Source: Spongilla lacustris (lineage: Eukaryota > Porifera > Demospongiae > Spongillida > Spongillidae). From it: a DNA stretch of 64,000 bases. The stretch's first letter is position 1, and each line of letters starts with the position of its first letter. Location: the NCBI GenBank assembly GCA_949361645.1, contig OX442418.1, positions 1,053,226 through 1,117,225 of the forward strand, read 5' to 3'. Shown in pieces: positions 37,852 through 56,366 of the stretch. Under the pieces are notes generated by a model that made no database searches, was not told the origin of the DNA, and saw only the letters and a program-made list of their open reading frames with translations. Position numbers and translations under genes: made by a program.

Positions 37852-38650
37852 CAAGTCCACTTCTCCATTTCACCCGTGAGCCCCTCAAGCACAAACTGGA
37901 TGCCCTTCTAAGATTGTGGAAAAGTCCATCAACAGACATCACTAGTTCAGAGGACTACATATGTAATGTATACTACAAGGACCATGTCACAGGCTCAGCC
38001 CCCCCCCCCCCCCCCCCTTGCGCTACATCAGATTATGAATAAATTTAACCTTCTATATAGTTCTAGTTGGGCGTAGTATATGGGCTTATATGTATATAGG
38101 ACCAACCTATTGAATTCAGCATTTTCCACCAGCCTGCCACAACAGTGAGGATTCTAGGAGATGGGAGCTGCTTTTAGAGCTTTGGCATTTGTAATAACTG
38201 GGTCCCAAGATGAACATCAAGAACTCAGAACCATGACAACAACTTACATGCAACACAATGCAGCAGGAATTTTATCATGCTACTACCTTAATGCTCATGA
38301 AACAATGGATGAATATCTAGCAAGAACAGACATGCACAGGTAGAAATATATCTGCAGCCTCCAATATGTTATAGACACATATACTAGTGTTTTGTAAATC
38401 TGGACTCAACATAAACACAAGTGGCTGCAGTTGAGTGCACCCCATCACTGTGCAGTATTATAGGTGCAGTCCAACCACAGACTATGAACTTGTTAGGCGA
38501 ATGTAATAGTATATAAACTCAATGTGTGCATCGGGTCTGTTTCTGACCACAACACTTCCAACATTCAACCATACCATGTCTCGTTACAAATCACAATGAC
38601 ATAATTCATCACCAATGTTTAACTTAATATAAATAGTACATCCAGACCAC
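37852..38650. other. HPRT 3' flank with a DBF4 3'-end copy
   Basis: It contains ACTAGTTCAGAGGACTA at 37943, the third copy of the DBF4 3' end, then a poly-C run. The short frame 38161-38343 is not recognised. The part near 38650 must hold the HPRT 3' UTR. Confidence 0.45.
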
Positions 38651-38653
38651 ACA

Positions 38654-43700
<5,047 letters not shown>

Positions 43701-45475
43701 GGCTTACTAGGAAAGACTGGTGCAAGTACGTCGCTCGATCGTTGTGTAACGTAGTAAAGATTAATAATTAGGTTTTTAATAAACGTGACCATGGGGCATG
43801 CCATACGCGTGCGCGCACGCCTGGCAGCATATGCACTTAGCATAATGATTCTGGTTGTAGATCAAAATAAGCATACCGTATTTTCAGTCCATTTTCGTTT
43901 TTTTTGTTCGTTTCCCCACTCTCGCACGAAAGCATGAAAACCACATCAGGCGAACCCTTCAACCATTGAATGTACTTAACGTTAGTTTATTAAGTTTGCA
44001 GTAATTAATAATTGCGGTTATATGGCGACAACGGAGGTGGACAAAACCCCAAGGGCCGCGGAAAGCGCGAATAACGGTTAACGCACTTAGTGTTGAATGC
44101 GGTGGAAAGTACCCCTTATGCGCAGCCAGAATTTGCCGCTAAACGCAGGGGCGGACCCAGGACGCATTCAGTTTGACAGCTGCGAATACGCTGTCCATTT
44201 TCGGCCGATTCAACCAGTGCCGGTGCAGATGTACTTATTTTTTGATGGACAATGAGAATGGCTAACCGCACGGTTGTTTGCGCTCGTAGAAATGTTGGAA
44301 ATAAAGTTCAATAAAGTAATATTGAAAAGTACTTTGGCCAATTCAACCAATGTGTGTGTGTGTGTGTGTGTGTGTGGGGGGGGGGGGTGCTATCCACTTT
44401 TGGCCGATTTAATCAGTGTGGGGGGAGGGGGGTGCTGTCCACTTTTGGCTGATTCAACCCGGGGGGGGCATGTTCCTATAGTAATACTGAATAGTTTAAC
44501 TTTTATTAGAAGTTTTGGGGGGGGGGGGGGGGGGGGGGGGGGTGCCATTCAGTCCCGAAGGGAGGAGCCCATGCGACACCAGTTTTTTGTGAAAGTGCTC
44601 ACAAATCTGATTTTGTAAATTTTAAAAACAATTATTATATATGAACCTTATTTCTTACTATGCATCCTTCAGCTACCTATACTGTGGGCTTGCCACGATG
44701 ACCTGTCTATAGTCATATTGCAGGGTTTGCAAACGCATTCAGGGTGCCTGGCAGTACATCATCGTTTACATTTATTGCAAGTGCTTGCTGCAGACTTTCA
44801 GCAAGCTCCTTGCACTTGTAAACTATGTACATGCATTTGTCACGATGATCTATCACCTGCCTTCCGCAAATCCTGCAGTGTATAGTAAGCTGCTGGATGG
44901 GGTAATCCATTTAATTGGCTGCTAGTGTCGGGAAACGGAGCCAATTATTCACAAATATTCAACAACTACAGTACGCGTAAAATTATCGTTCTCACATTGC
45001 GAATCAGATAGACTTGTGGACTTAACTCTTCTCTTTAATATTTAGTATGTCTCACCTTATGGTTTTGCGCGCCTTGCCTGCTGTATGTGAAACTCTGATA
45101 GTATAGGTTTCTAAATGGTGCGCACATAGCTATCAAAGCAAGCTTGCGCATTGTCATTTTGCGTTAGAAAACTGGTGCGCGAATGTGTGTTATATTAAGA
45201 AAGCGATAGAGTATGTGGGTGCTACATTTAAATATGACAAGAGAGTTGTATTCGGCAAGAAACTGTTCTCAAAACGTATATCACAAAACGGTAGCGATAA
45301 TGAGCTCAGAGTGATACCGTATATTCTTTTTAGGACCTTAGTTTCCAATCCGAAACATCCGTGAACCGAGAATGGCTAACCCATCCAAACACACGCCCAC
45401 ATACCTTTTTTTAAAAAATTCCTGAGATTCTATACCAAAAATGGTAAAAGCAAACATGGCATCTCCGTAGCATTA
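43701..45475. other. Intergenic: HPRT upstream region, GT and poly-G tracts
   Basis: It holds a (GT)n run at about 44351-44375, poly-G runs (44376-44388, 44516-44541) and a CAGGGGCGGACCCAGGA element terminus at 44146. No gene is recognised. The first few hundred bases must contain the HPRT promoter. Confidence 0.4.
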
Positions 45476-45479
45476 TTAA

Positions 45480-45547
45480 ATGGCGTCGAAGCAGCGTTTT
45501 GATGATGAAGTCAAACTTACGGCAGGAGGGGTCCGAGGGGAGCATAT
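45480..45547 (+). CDS. Putative first exon starting MASKQ (copy 1)
   Basis: ATGGCGTCGAAGCAGC opens a frame (MASKQRFDDEVKL) and is followed by a good donor near 45557 (CCAG, then GTATGCAACC). The same start occurs at 49924 and 62341, each in similar context. It may be a 5' exon of a repeated gene or element. The downstream exons are not identified. Confidence 0.4.
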
Positions 45548-45559
45548 AAATACCAGGTA

Positions 45560-47155
45560 TGCAACCATATTAATGGCGGTACCTTAACTCACTCAGTTAA
45601 CTCACGATTTACAACATCATAATTATGCAATTGCAAGCGCTTATCTAGTTCTGATTGTTGTGCGAGTTACCCGCGGCCCGAGCGGAAGAATTATATGACA
45701 GCAACGCATGCGCAGTTAAACCACCGCGCCCTCGAACACAGTCCATCTAAGGCACGTCATCTTGTGTGCGAGTCATAGGAAGTCTCACAGCCGCACTAGT
45801 TACGTCACACGTCTTTATGATCTGGACACTGAGCTACATTAAGTGATACGTAATCGGCGCCAAATCCCCCGGTCCCCTGGCCCAGAATGTACAGCACGGT
45901 GGCTAGAGTTGCCACTCCTTGCCACCGCATATATATACCGGTATAAATGCACATAATTAATCAGTTAGCAGGAAAATTGTCACCCAATGTCACGTGACAG
46001 AACTTCTAGTGTACACGGTAACATCATTGGCTTGTGATGATGTAATGTGACGTTTTTGGGATATGATGTCCAAGTCATTTGAGTATAAGTTGATGTTCCC
46101 AGACGATTGATCAGTAAAACATAGGCCTATATATCCGGCATCGCTCCTCATTAGCCTCTCCGACTCTAGTTTTTGCTTATAACGCACCTATTCGCTTGAA
46201 ATCTGCCCATCCATCACGTTATATCGTAAAGTTTCCAGCAAAATAAAATACCCTGCCCTCCAAAATAATTTCACATGACTCTCACGTGACACGTGGGTTC
46301 TCAACATGTGCATGTATTATGTATACAATTACTAGTGATTAAATTAACACATGACCTTCCCCCATTTTGGTCGTTCACGCAACAGACAAGAGTCCGGAAG
46401 TAAACTGATTTACTCAAAGTAGTCCAATTGTAAGGACATATATACAACTCTCTAAGACATTTACCAATCCTCTAGGTCACCAAGCTGCTGTGCACTACAT
46501 TGTTGCCGGGTATCAAAAACATGGTGGAACACAAAAAGGGGAATTAGTAGTAGCACTGCTCTAGCACAATTCTTTTGCATTGCAAATACATGTAAGTGTA
46601 CCATATATTTAAATTCATATGTATGTCTGACAGGTAATATTCATAATAGCCACTTTTCTTGATATATAAATTAACTTCTGGGCCTCGTGTAAATTATCTA
46701 GTGTGGCTAGCCACTGTAATGATATAGCAAACACAACTGTATAGCTCTTCAATGGAAAAAACATTGTTTTGCTAAGCTACTACATAAGTAATAACAGTAG
46801 GTACTGTTTATAAAATACACCAGTAGACATAAATGCAGTTACAGTTATTACCAGGTATTTATAATTCTGGTTTTAGAAACTAAATTTACATACCCTAAAG
46901 TATACAACACAATAACTGAGTAGGGACACGACATACTCTGAAAACAGTACGTACTATAGGTTGCTAAAAACAATGCACCCATTGAAATAAACGAATAACT
47001 ATCAGCTAAGGAATCTTTAATACCATGGCTGAATAACTGATTAGCACTGGCTAGCTATACAGGTGAGACTGATAGACTTTGCTATGTATAGTCAGTACTC
47101 CACTACATGCTCTTATGTAAAATGTTGAACCATGTGATGTAACTCTCTTATCCCT
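45560..47155. other. Intergenic, nothing recognised
   Basis: Mixed AT-rich sequence with TATATA runs. No conserved frame or repeat is supported. The part next to 47160 may hold the missing first exon of the TRIM-NHL pseudogene. Confidence 0.35.
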
Positions 47156-47159
47156 GTAG

Positions 47160-49364
47160 CCACGAAACCAAATTACCTCCACACACCATATGTCAGCTGT
47201 GCTCTAAGCCTTACAGAGATCCCAGGATCCTTCCATGTCTCCACTCCTTCTGTGCCCAGTGTCTACATAAGGAGATGGAGAGGTCTGGGACCAAGCAGAA
47301 CATGGAGTGTCCTACCTGTCAGAGGAGTATCACCATACCAGAGGGTGGAGTCAATGTTATACCTCAGAACCTCCATCTTGGCTTTGAAGTGGAGGTGGCT
47401 GGGTACATGTCCAAGATTGGCAGTGATGGTGAAAAGTCATGTGATGTTTGCATTGATGGAGGCAAGGGGCCTGCAGTGGTGTTCTGTTGTACATGTGGTC
47501 AGTTCCTGTGTACCTTCTGTCATGAGCACCACAAAGATAGCAAAATATTACATCATCACCAGATGGTTGGACTAGACAAGGAGTCACTCAGACTACTTCC
47601 ATCCATCATGACATCAACTGAACATCTCTGCTCCCAACCTCATCACCAGAACTCAGAAGAAGAGTCAAAATTCTATTGCGAGACTTGCCAATGTCTGGCC
47701 TGCAGAGACTGTACCCTAGTCCTTCACAAGGACCACAGGATTGCTGAGGTGTGCAATATTGCAAAGGTCCAAAGAGATGGAATGAGAGAGGCACTTGTGT
47801 GTGCACAAGAAGTGACCTTAAAGCTGACCAGTGCCATTGATGCCAATGACAAGATGGCACAACAGGTTGAGACTTCCAGAGAGAATGCCACACTGCTCAT
47901 AAACCAAGAATTTGAACAGCTCCACCAAACCATAGAGGAAAGAAAGAAGACACTGCTATCGGGGCTGGAGGCCATTTCACTTTCCAAGACAACAGCTCTG
48001 ACCCTCCAGAAGGAACAGTTTGTGAAGATGCAAGATGAGATTGGTGGCTACACTGAGATCTCCCACATCCTCCAGACCCACACTGACCATGAGGTGGTAG
48101 CTCTTGGAGTACTGCTACCCACTGAACTGAAGGCCACCCTGAAGAAGGTTGCGAATGTGTCCCTCACTCCCAGTCAGAACAATGACATGCATGTGTCCCT
48201 ACCAACTGATTCCCTCATGAAGGCACTATCTTTATTCGGTCATGTAATGGACTCACCTCCATCTCCATCACAAAGCACATGGTCTTTTGGGTCAGCAGCC
48301 AAGGTGAGAGAAGTGTACTGTGTTAAAGTGGAGACCAAGACCTCAAAGGGAGAGAGGTACCCATATGGGGTCTGCAGGTGAAGGCTGAGCTGAGGCCCAA
48401 GTCACATGATGGAGCAGTTGTGCATGGGGAGGTGGAGGACCATGGGGATGGTACCTACACTATCACCCGCATCCCTCAGACTGCTGGTCCTCACCAGCTG
48501 GTCATCACAATGGATGGTCAACATGCACAGAACAGTCCTCATGACCTCAATGTGAGGCCTAACTACCTCACCTTATGTAACTTCCAGCAGGTTATCAATT
48601 GTAGTGGTGGTCCATCAGGTATTGCCATCCATAACAGTGGAGACATCTATGTAGCTTGTGAGAAGGATAATAGTATTCGTGTGTTTGACCAAGCTGGTCA
48701 TCAGAAGAGAACCATAGGTAGTGTTGGGAAGGGTGTTGGTCAGTTCAATGCTCCATGTGCTATATCCATCAAGGGAGATGTGATGTATGTTGCTGATTTT
48801 GGCAATGATCGTATACAGAAGCTGACAACAGGAGGACAGTTCCTGCAGACATTTGGTCAATGTGGACATGGTGAGGGACAGTTTTTTGGACCAGTATCAG
48901 TTATTGCTGACCAATCAGAGAGGTTCATTGTTTCTGATCTCTTGAACCGCAGAGTAGTAATGCTGGATCAAAATGGCAGCTAGCTAATGACTATAAATGG
49001 TAAAAATGTCTCAGGTGATCTGCAAAATTTTAAGCTTGCATATGGTCTTGCCTTGGATCCTCAAGGGAATATCCATGTTGCTACTAATGTCATCAAAGTC
49101 TTCACACCTGAGGGGATCTATGTCAGATCATATGGAGATGTATATGTATTAAAAGGTCCAACAGGAGTAGCAGTTGATGAAGAAGGTTACAGCATTGTCT
49201 GTGATACTGAAAGAAACAGTCTCTTCATCTTTGATCCTCAAGGAAACAATGTCAGTACAATTGGCAATTTCAATCGACCTCAAGGGGTTATTCTAGATCC
49301 TAATAGTGGTAGTCTATATGTAGCAAACTCTGGTGCTAATAATGTATTGAAGTATGCCATGTAA
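47160..49364 (+). pseudogene. TRIM-NHL pseudogene (one frameshift, one nonsense codon)
   Basis: It is collinear with the intact copy at 57590-59855. RING (ICQLCSKPYRDPRILPC), B-boxes and coiled coil are read in one frame to about 48365. There a one-base loss (CCATATGGGGTC against CCAGATGGTGGTC) shifts the frame at the start of the filamin domain. The filamin and first NHL repeats continue in the new frame to a TAG at 48981-48983, where the intact copy has Trp (NWLSS). The remaining NHL repeats (48987-49364) are open. It is flanked by a splice acceptor (CCCTGTAG) at 47159. Confidence 0.85.
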
Positions 49365-49560
49365 TGATGATTTCATATTTTGTATATGACCTACATGTAC
49401 TAGCAAGTAAAAAAATATCTTTTTACTGAATGAAACTTTCAGTAGATCACTCTGTGATTGTAGCGGTTTTCTCCAGTTGATGCAGTGATTTTCTGAGACT
49501 CATTACATACATGTACTGTATCTACGTGTATCATGTATAAAGTCATTAATTTCAGAAAAT

Positions 49561-49616
49561 CCAGTGTTTAACCAGCTACCTACAAGTATATTATTGCTTG
49601 AAAATTTTTCACACTG

Positions 49617-49673
<57 letters not shown>

Positions 49674-49880
49674 GCACACAAACACATATACATACGCACA
49701 CAGCATGCAAATATATATCCCTTGATCTTTGCTCGGACTAATTAAGGGGGCCATGTTTTTAAATAAATTAATCGACTACAGCGACTGGATTCTGGATAGT
49801 CTCGCGGGCCATGACGTAGTAAATTAGAAATTATTACGTCATGGCCCGCGAGACTAGATTCTGGAAAGCATCTTTAAAAT
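49561..49880. repeat. Block repeated at 61138-61482 (with CA microsatellite)
   Basis: AACCAGCTACCTACAAGTAT, a (CA)n tract, CACAGCATGC, TGCTCGGACTAATTAAGG and GACTGGATTCTGGA occur in the same order in both blocks. The CA tract is about 60 bp here and about 145 bp in the other copy. Confidence 0.9.
49797..49856. mobile_element. 60 bp palindromic MITE
   Basis: Perfect 22 bp inverted ends start TAGTCTCGCGGGCCATGACG. It is flanked by the 9 bp duplication GATTCTGGA on both sides. The paralogous block at 61468 has a single GATTCTGGA without the element, so the empty site is visible. Confidence 0.95.
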
Positions 49881-49923
49881 TGGGTTGTTTGATTTTTCAG
49901 CGTATTATTTTTTTAGAATCAAA

Positions 49924-49970
49924 ATGGCGTCGAAGCAGCAGGAATTGAGTCCGGGGTGCATTGGGGAAGG
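49924..49970 (+). CDS. Putative first exon starting MASKQ (copy 2)
   Basis: ATGGCGTCGAAGCAGC encodes MASKQQELSPGC and runs into a poly-G tract. The donor seen at the other two copies is lost or displaced. It is probably a broken copy. Confidence 0.3.
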
Positions 49971-50320
49971 GGGGGGGGGGGGGGGGGGGGACCGAAATTC
50001 TGAACGAAAAAAAAAAACGTATGCGAAGCCGGGAAAACAAAACATGCATTCTTCTCACTTGTACAGGTCAACAGCACCCAAGGATGAAGGTAACTTATTA
50101 ACAGTTTCGCCGATGGATTTTTTTAGTTCCAGCATAGTAATGCATATACATGTAAAGTGTACTGCATATGTACATTTGCCAGTTCATTGTCCATTAAAAT
50201 AGTGTTCCAATTAATTCACCACAGTTTCATCCCGGTAGTTCATAAAGCTGCATGGAGAATCACTGCTAATGAAACATTCTCAAGAGCTGCTAGGCGCCTG
50301 GCCATGCACTCCCACTCCTC

Positions 50321-52712
50321 CACGGCTGTTACAATTGGACAAAAAGGGTCATAATTAGAGCACAGGAAAAAGATTTACGGTTCAACAACCGCTTTCCCTT
50401 TACAAGCTCATTAAAGTTTCAACTTAAGGTTTTCGCAGCCAATCGATCTAATGCGAATAAAATTGCAACAAACGGTAACTAGAACTAGTCCTCTTGTTAG
50501 ATTTAGCCTCACGCATCCATTAGCCTCGAGTGGCGCACTGCATTTCGTTCCGCGCATAAGATGGTTCTTTTTAGGCGGGAAAAGTAGCATAAAATCACGA
50601 CTGTGTAGCTTTTTTTCCGCCCTTATAAGTGCTGTCGGTAAAAAAACAGCTTATAGTGGTATCTTTGCCAAGTAAGAATATGTTTTCAGTCCGTGGTGCC
50701 GCGTCTCCTACGCCCTGCTATAATTATTATAACCCACTTACCCAAATTATGAATAACGCGCACCACAAGAATGGAAGTGCAGCACTAGATGATCTGTGTC
50801 GGTGCAAATTGCATAGAGGGATCAAAGCAAAGGGGAGAGCAGTAAAACCAGAGCCACCATACAGCTGTATCTCCTATGCTGACCAGTTACTTGTGGCTTT
50901 TAACATCAACATTCTTGTTGATACACCTGAGATCCACCCCCAAATGTTTTGCACCTTGTGCTTAATTAAAGCTCACGTGTTATTGTGCTGAAGAATCACT
51001 TCAAGTACTATGTTCTGCTACACATGCACTTGTAAGGTATGCAAATGGAAGTATCCCTCACTCTATGCAACTTCATAAGGGTACAGCAACAGATGGCACA
51101 GCTCACCATAGACCATCATAAAACTGAAATGATCACCCCACAAGCCTGGATGAGTGTACATCCCTAGGGGCATTGGATGGGTGTGTGTGCATGGGGGACA
51201 TCGGATGGGTGTACATGTATATGGGGGACATTGGATGGGTGTGCGTGGAAGGCATTGGATAGGTGTGCATGGGGGGCATTGGATGGTGTACATGGGGGGC
51301 ATTGGAAGGGTGTACATGGAGGGCATTGGATGGTGTACATGGGGGGCATTGGAAGGGTGTACATGGAGGCATTGGATGGGTGTACATGGAGGGCATTGGA
51401 TGGTGTACATGGGGGGCATTGGAAGGGTGTACATGGAGGCATTGGATGGGTGTACAAGAGGGCATAGGATGGGTGGTGTACATGGGAGGCATTGGAAAGT
51501 GTACATGGGGGCATTGGATGGGCATACATGGTGGGCATTGGATGGGTGTACATGGGGGGCATTGGAGGGGGCATTGGATGGGTGTACATGGGGGGCATTG
51601 GATGGGTGTACATGGGGGGCATTGGATGGGTGTACATGTACATGGAGGGCATTGGATGGTGTACATGGGGGCATTGGATGGGTGTACATGGGGGCATTGG
51701 ATGGGTGTACATGGGGGGCATTGGATGGGTGTACATGGAGTGCATTGGATGGGTGTGCGTGGGGGGTATTGGATGGGTGTGCGTGGGGGGCATTGGATGG
51801 GTCTGTGTGGGGGGCATTGGATGGGTGTACATGGGTGGCATTGGATGGGTGTACAAGGAGGGCATTGTATGACCCATGTGGGGCATTCGATGGGTGTGTG
51901 TGATGGGGGACATTGGATGGGTGTGCATGGGGGGCATTAGATGAGTGTACATAGAGCATTGGATGGGTCATGGCCAACTTCATGGACCATGGTTCCAGTA
52001 AAACCCCAGCAGGCCTTGTTTCCAATACCACAGGCCTTGGTTCCACTCAGACCACATTGCTTGAATACCATATGCAGGAATGGATAGGCCATATGCACTA
52101 TATGCAGGATGCTGTCTCGTGGGAGAACGGCCCGGGCTGTGTCTTTTCATAACAACCTTGGTTGGGTTCATCCCTGGCCCAGTTGCAGGAGGGTTTCACC
52201 TAGTATGCATCCAGAGTGCAATCTGGCCCTCTTTACCAATGCATAGACAAATAGCCAATACACTAGGCCTATACAGAATATGGTGTCGCGGGTGATAGCG
52301 CTAAAAATAACAATATTCTGAAGGCTCACAACTTCTAGTAGAATACGCGGCACCACAAAATGACACTGGAAAATATAGAAACAACCTACCGGCTTTACAC
52401 TGTTAAAATTTCAAGGTACTTTATAAGGGCGGAAACTTTACCAGGGCAACGTTTATCCTCCTAGGTCGAGAATCACCCCGTGGATTTGCAAGCTAATGCG
52501 CGCCAGAGATGCTCATCATTAATACCAGTAGACATTTTAGAAACTGTACATAGACAACGCCGGCACTGTATCAAAACGGTCTGTACAAAAAGGTCCATCC
52601 ACAAGAACAGATGTGTTGCTAGGGTCGTAATTAGGTCCGTTGCTATGAAAATTTTTCGTATCAAGGGGCGTAGCCTTTTTGTCCAAGGTTTCAATGGAAT
52701 GAAACAGCCGTG
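50321..52712. mobile_element. CACGG-ended DNA transposon, copy 2 (2,392 bp)
   Basis: It has the same termini as copy 1 (CACGGCTGTT and AACAGCCGTG) and the same interior order: promoter-like end, short frame at 50629-50991, minisatellite and a conserved 700 bp right part. It is flanked by CCTC on both sides, a 4 bp duplication different from that of copy 1. Unique parts look highly similar, with the main difference in minisatellite length. Confidence 0.88.
51165..51965. repeat. Minisatellite inside the CACGG element (copy 2)
   Basis: About 35 units of GGCATTGGATGGGTGTACAT with 19-30 bp spacing. The array differs in unit order from that in copy 1, so it has evolved independently since transposition. 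Confidence 0.95.
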
Positions 52713-52818
52713 CCTCCAATTCTGAAAAACCAAAATAATTAAACCATGCAGACTGTATTGCTGCTGCCCGAGCCCTCCCCGCTGGATTGGCCTCGAGCTC
52801 CCCCTGACGATCCAGCAT

Positions 52819-53537
52819 GTGTTACGTGAAAGTGTTACATGCACGATGTGTAATCAATTAATAGCGTAGATTGTGCACTATAGTACACGTAACATGATAA
52901 TCTGGAAATAATACAATGTATCATATAATCATCCACCTGTGCATGAGAATGCAAGCCGATACAAGAGTATTCCATGCATGTGTAATTATCCAGTCCATCA
53001 GCACCCTCATCACAATTGTGATACTATATACAAAGGCTTGACTGTGTCAACCTATTTAGCAAAGTAAATGAATAATACAGTTTAATAACTGGAAAGGCAA
53101 GTAACTTGCCCCTTCATTGCTGCTGTTAAGCCATTGGCCACACGTGCATGCAGTGAAGTATTTCTTGCATGTGCTTCAACTGCATATGCATGTCGCAGTG
53201 GCAATGTGACCAAAGGTAATTAACCTCATAAGGCCGGAGAATATATACCTGAAAACTGAGCCATGGATATTAGAGGACAAATATCAATGACAGAGAAATA
53301 GCAGATAAGGCAGGCTTCACTGCTTTTCTCCCATTCAGCATTGCAATCAGCAGTAACCTGTTGGACATAAATGGATGGAACACACTTAACTAACTGATTT
53401 ATAGTTCACACATGCAGTCCATTTAATTGTGGGTATACGTACATGCATGCACGGTAACCTATAACGCGATTCCACGACATCTACAAACTATAAGTACACT
53501 CAATGTGATTTCTGCAAATTTATTCATACAGTTCACC
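52819..53537. other. Intergenic, nothing recognised
   Basis: AT-rich sequence without supported features. Confidence 0.4.
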
Positions 53538-53539
53538 TA

Positions 53540-54580
53540 CAGTGGAGAACATGATAGTTGGACAAATAATTTTTTCTCATTAAGTTTTACTTTCGAATGG
53601 AGTATCTCAGTAGCCTCACATCTTTATTAAAATCTAATTGCACATATCTGAGCCTATACCACTTGGCCATATAAGCTTGAAAAAGAAATAAGTCACATGA
53701 CTTCTAAGGCTCGTTAATTAATTATTTAGTGACCTCTCTCCAAAACAATGTTTGTCGAGTTTCTCCGCGCACATTGAACGGATCCCAACGAAATTGAGTG
53801 TGTAACTAAAGGACCTACGTACGCAAGTTTTTAGTCTTACGCATCTAACATCGGACTAACCGTTATGCCGTTATTCACAAAAAGGCGCCATTGTAGGGCC
53901 TCAAGTGTTAAGATCGACGTTTTCCCATGCGCTTTTGATAGCTTGCAGGAATTTCAGGTTAAATCGTACGATTGGTATTCTATCGATTTAGCTACGGTAT
54001 GAGCTCATTGCGATAAAACTACCGTACAAAACATGTTTTGAAACATCAGTGGCTTGGTAGTGTCGCCATTTTGAATAATTTCGATTAATTATACTGTGAA
54101 TATAATTTAAAACACTGCGTCGGTCCGGTTATTTCTGGTTATTCGAATGGCTGAGGGCGTTGCCTGTGTTGATGGAAACGGTTCTTTCGATAACCAAAAC
54201 CGACGAAGCTGCACCTACCGAGTACGAGTCGATCTTCAAGACAGGCTAGCAAGACTGCTGTATCGACATGGACAGAGCTTAAAAAGTCCCCAAAGAAACC
54301 CAACTGGCGGGTTGAAGCACTCTGAGTCTACCCAATTTCGTTGGGATCCGTTCAATGTGCGCGGAGAAACTCGACAAACAAATTGCTTTGGAGAGGGGTC
54401 ACTAAATAATTAATTAACGAGCCTTAGAAGTCATGTGACTTATTTCTTTTTCAAGCTTATATGGCCAAGTGGTATAGGCACAGATGTGTGCAATTAGATT
54501 GTAAGGCTACTGAGATACTCCATTCGAAAGTAAAACTTAATGAGAAAAAATTATTTGTCCAACTATCATGTTCTCCACTG
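53540..54580. mobile_element. Long-TIR element, Tc1/mariner-like ends (1,041 bp)
   Basis: Arms 53540-53796 and 54333-54580 are inverted copies of about 250 bp. The ends are CAGTGGAGAACATGATAG and its complement, flanked by TA on both sides. CAGTGG ends with a TA duplication fit Tc1/mariner (family knowledge). The 530 bp loop has a short frame at 54147 (MAEGVACVDGNGSF) that runs into the right arm and is not a transposase. It is probably non-autonomous. Confidence 0.82.
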
Positions 54581-54613
54581 TACCCCTATATCAACCTACC
54601 CTCATATCAACCT

Positions 54614-54778
54614 GCCCTATTCATAGCGATTTTAGGCTAGGGTTTTGTGTTTCTAGCGATCGCCTAAGCCAACCGCTAATGAGATTTAATTCGTGATAGA
54701 ATCCTTTCACAAAGTGAATCTCTTAGGGGTGGTCGCTAGGAACACAAAACCCTAGCCTAATATCACTATGAATAGGGC
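54614..54778. mobile_element. Foldback element, 165 bp, nested between CCTCATATCAACC repeats
   Basis: Inverted ends of about 50 bp begin GCCCTATTCATAG and share TAGGCTAGGGTTTTGTGTT. It lies between CCCTCATATCAACC (54600) and its complement GGTTGATATGAGGG (54831), forming an outer inverted pair. No clear target duplication is seen. Confidence 0.75.
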
Positions 54779-55189
54779 ATATTTGCCCATTATTTACTTT
54801 ACCCTTATATCAACCCCGTGGTATGCATGGGTTGATATGAGGGTAGGGACACTGTATATTGTATCAAATGGTGTACATGTATTAACATACCGCTTGTGGG
54901 TGATATCCAAACCATCAGATGGTTGTTGTGGTTAATTGTATCGTGTACCATCTTTGTGGCTACGTGTACATGTATAGTGAGATACCCCAGCATCTACCGA
55001 GGGGAGGGGCCAAACACACAAGGGGCGCCAAAATGGGCGTGGCTTACGATACTTCCGTTACGCGCGTAACCATTTGACTCTGTAATATTGTTGCATGCGA
55101 GCTAGCACTAGATGCTAAATTATGCTCCGCATGTTGTAGTCTCTTTGGATTGTAGGTAATTGACGATAGTTTTAGGGATTGGAGGTGGG

Positions 55190-56344
<1,155 letters not shown>

Positions 56345-56366
56345 AACACACACACACACACATACA

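Larger units (their letters stand above)
50225..52818 (-). pseudogene. Unidentified ORF split by a transposon
   Basis: Minus-strand frame 52818-52713 (ending FNYFGFSELE) appears to continue on the far side of the transposon at 50320 (WECMARRLAALENVSLAV). The joint is at the duplicated CCTC. The second part has a stop about 25 codons on. The protein is not recognised. Confidence 0.45.
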
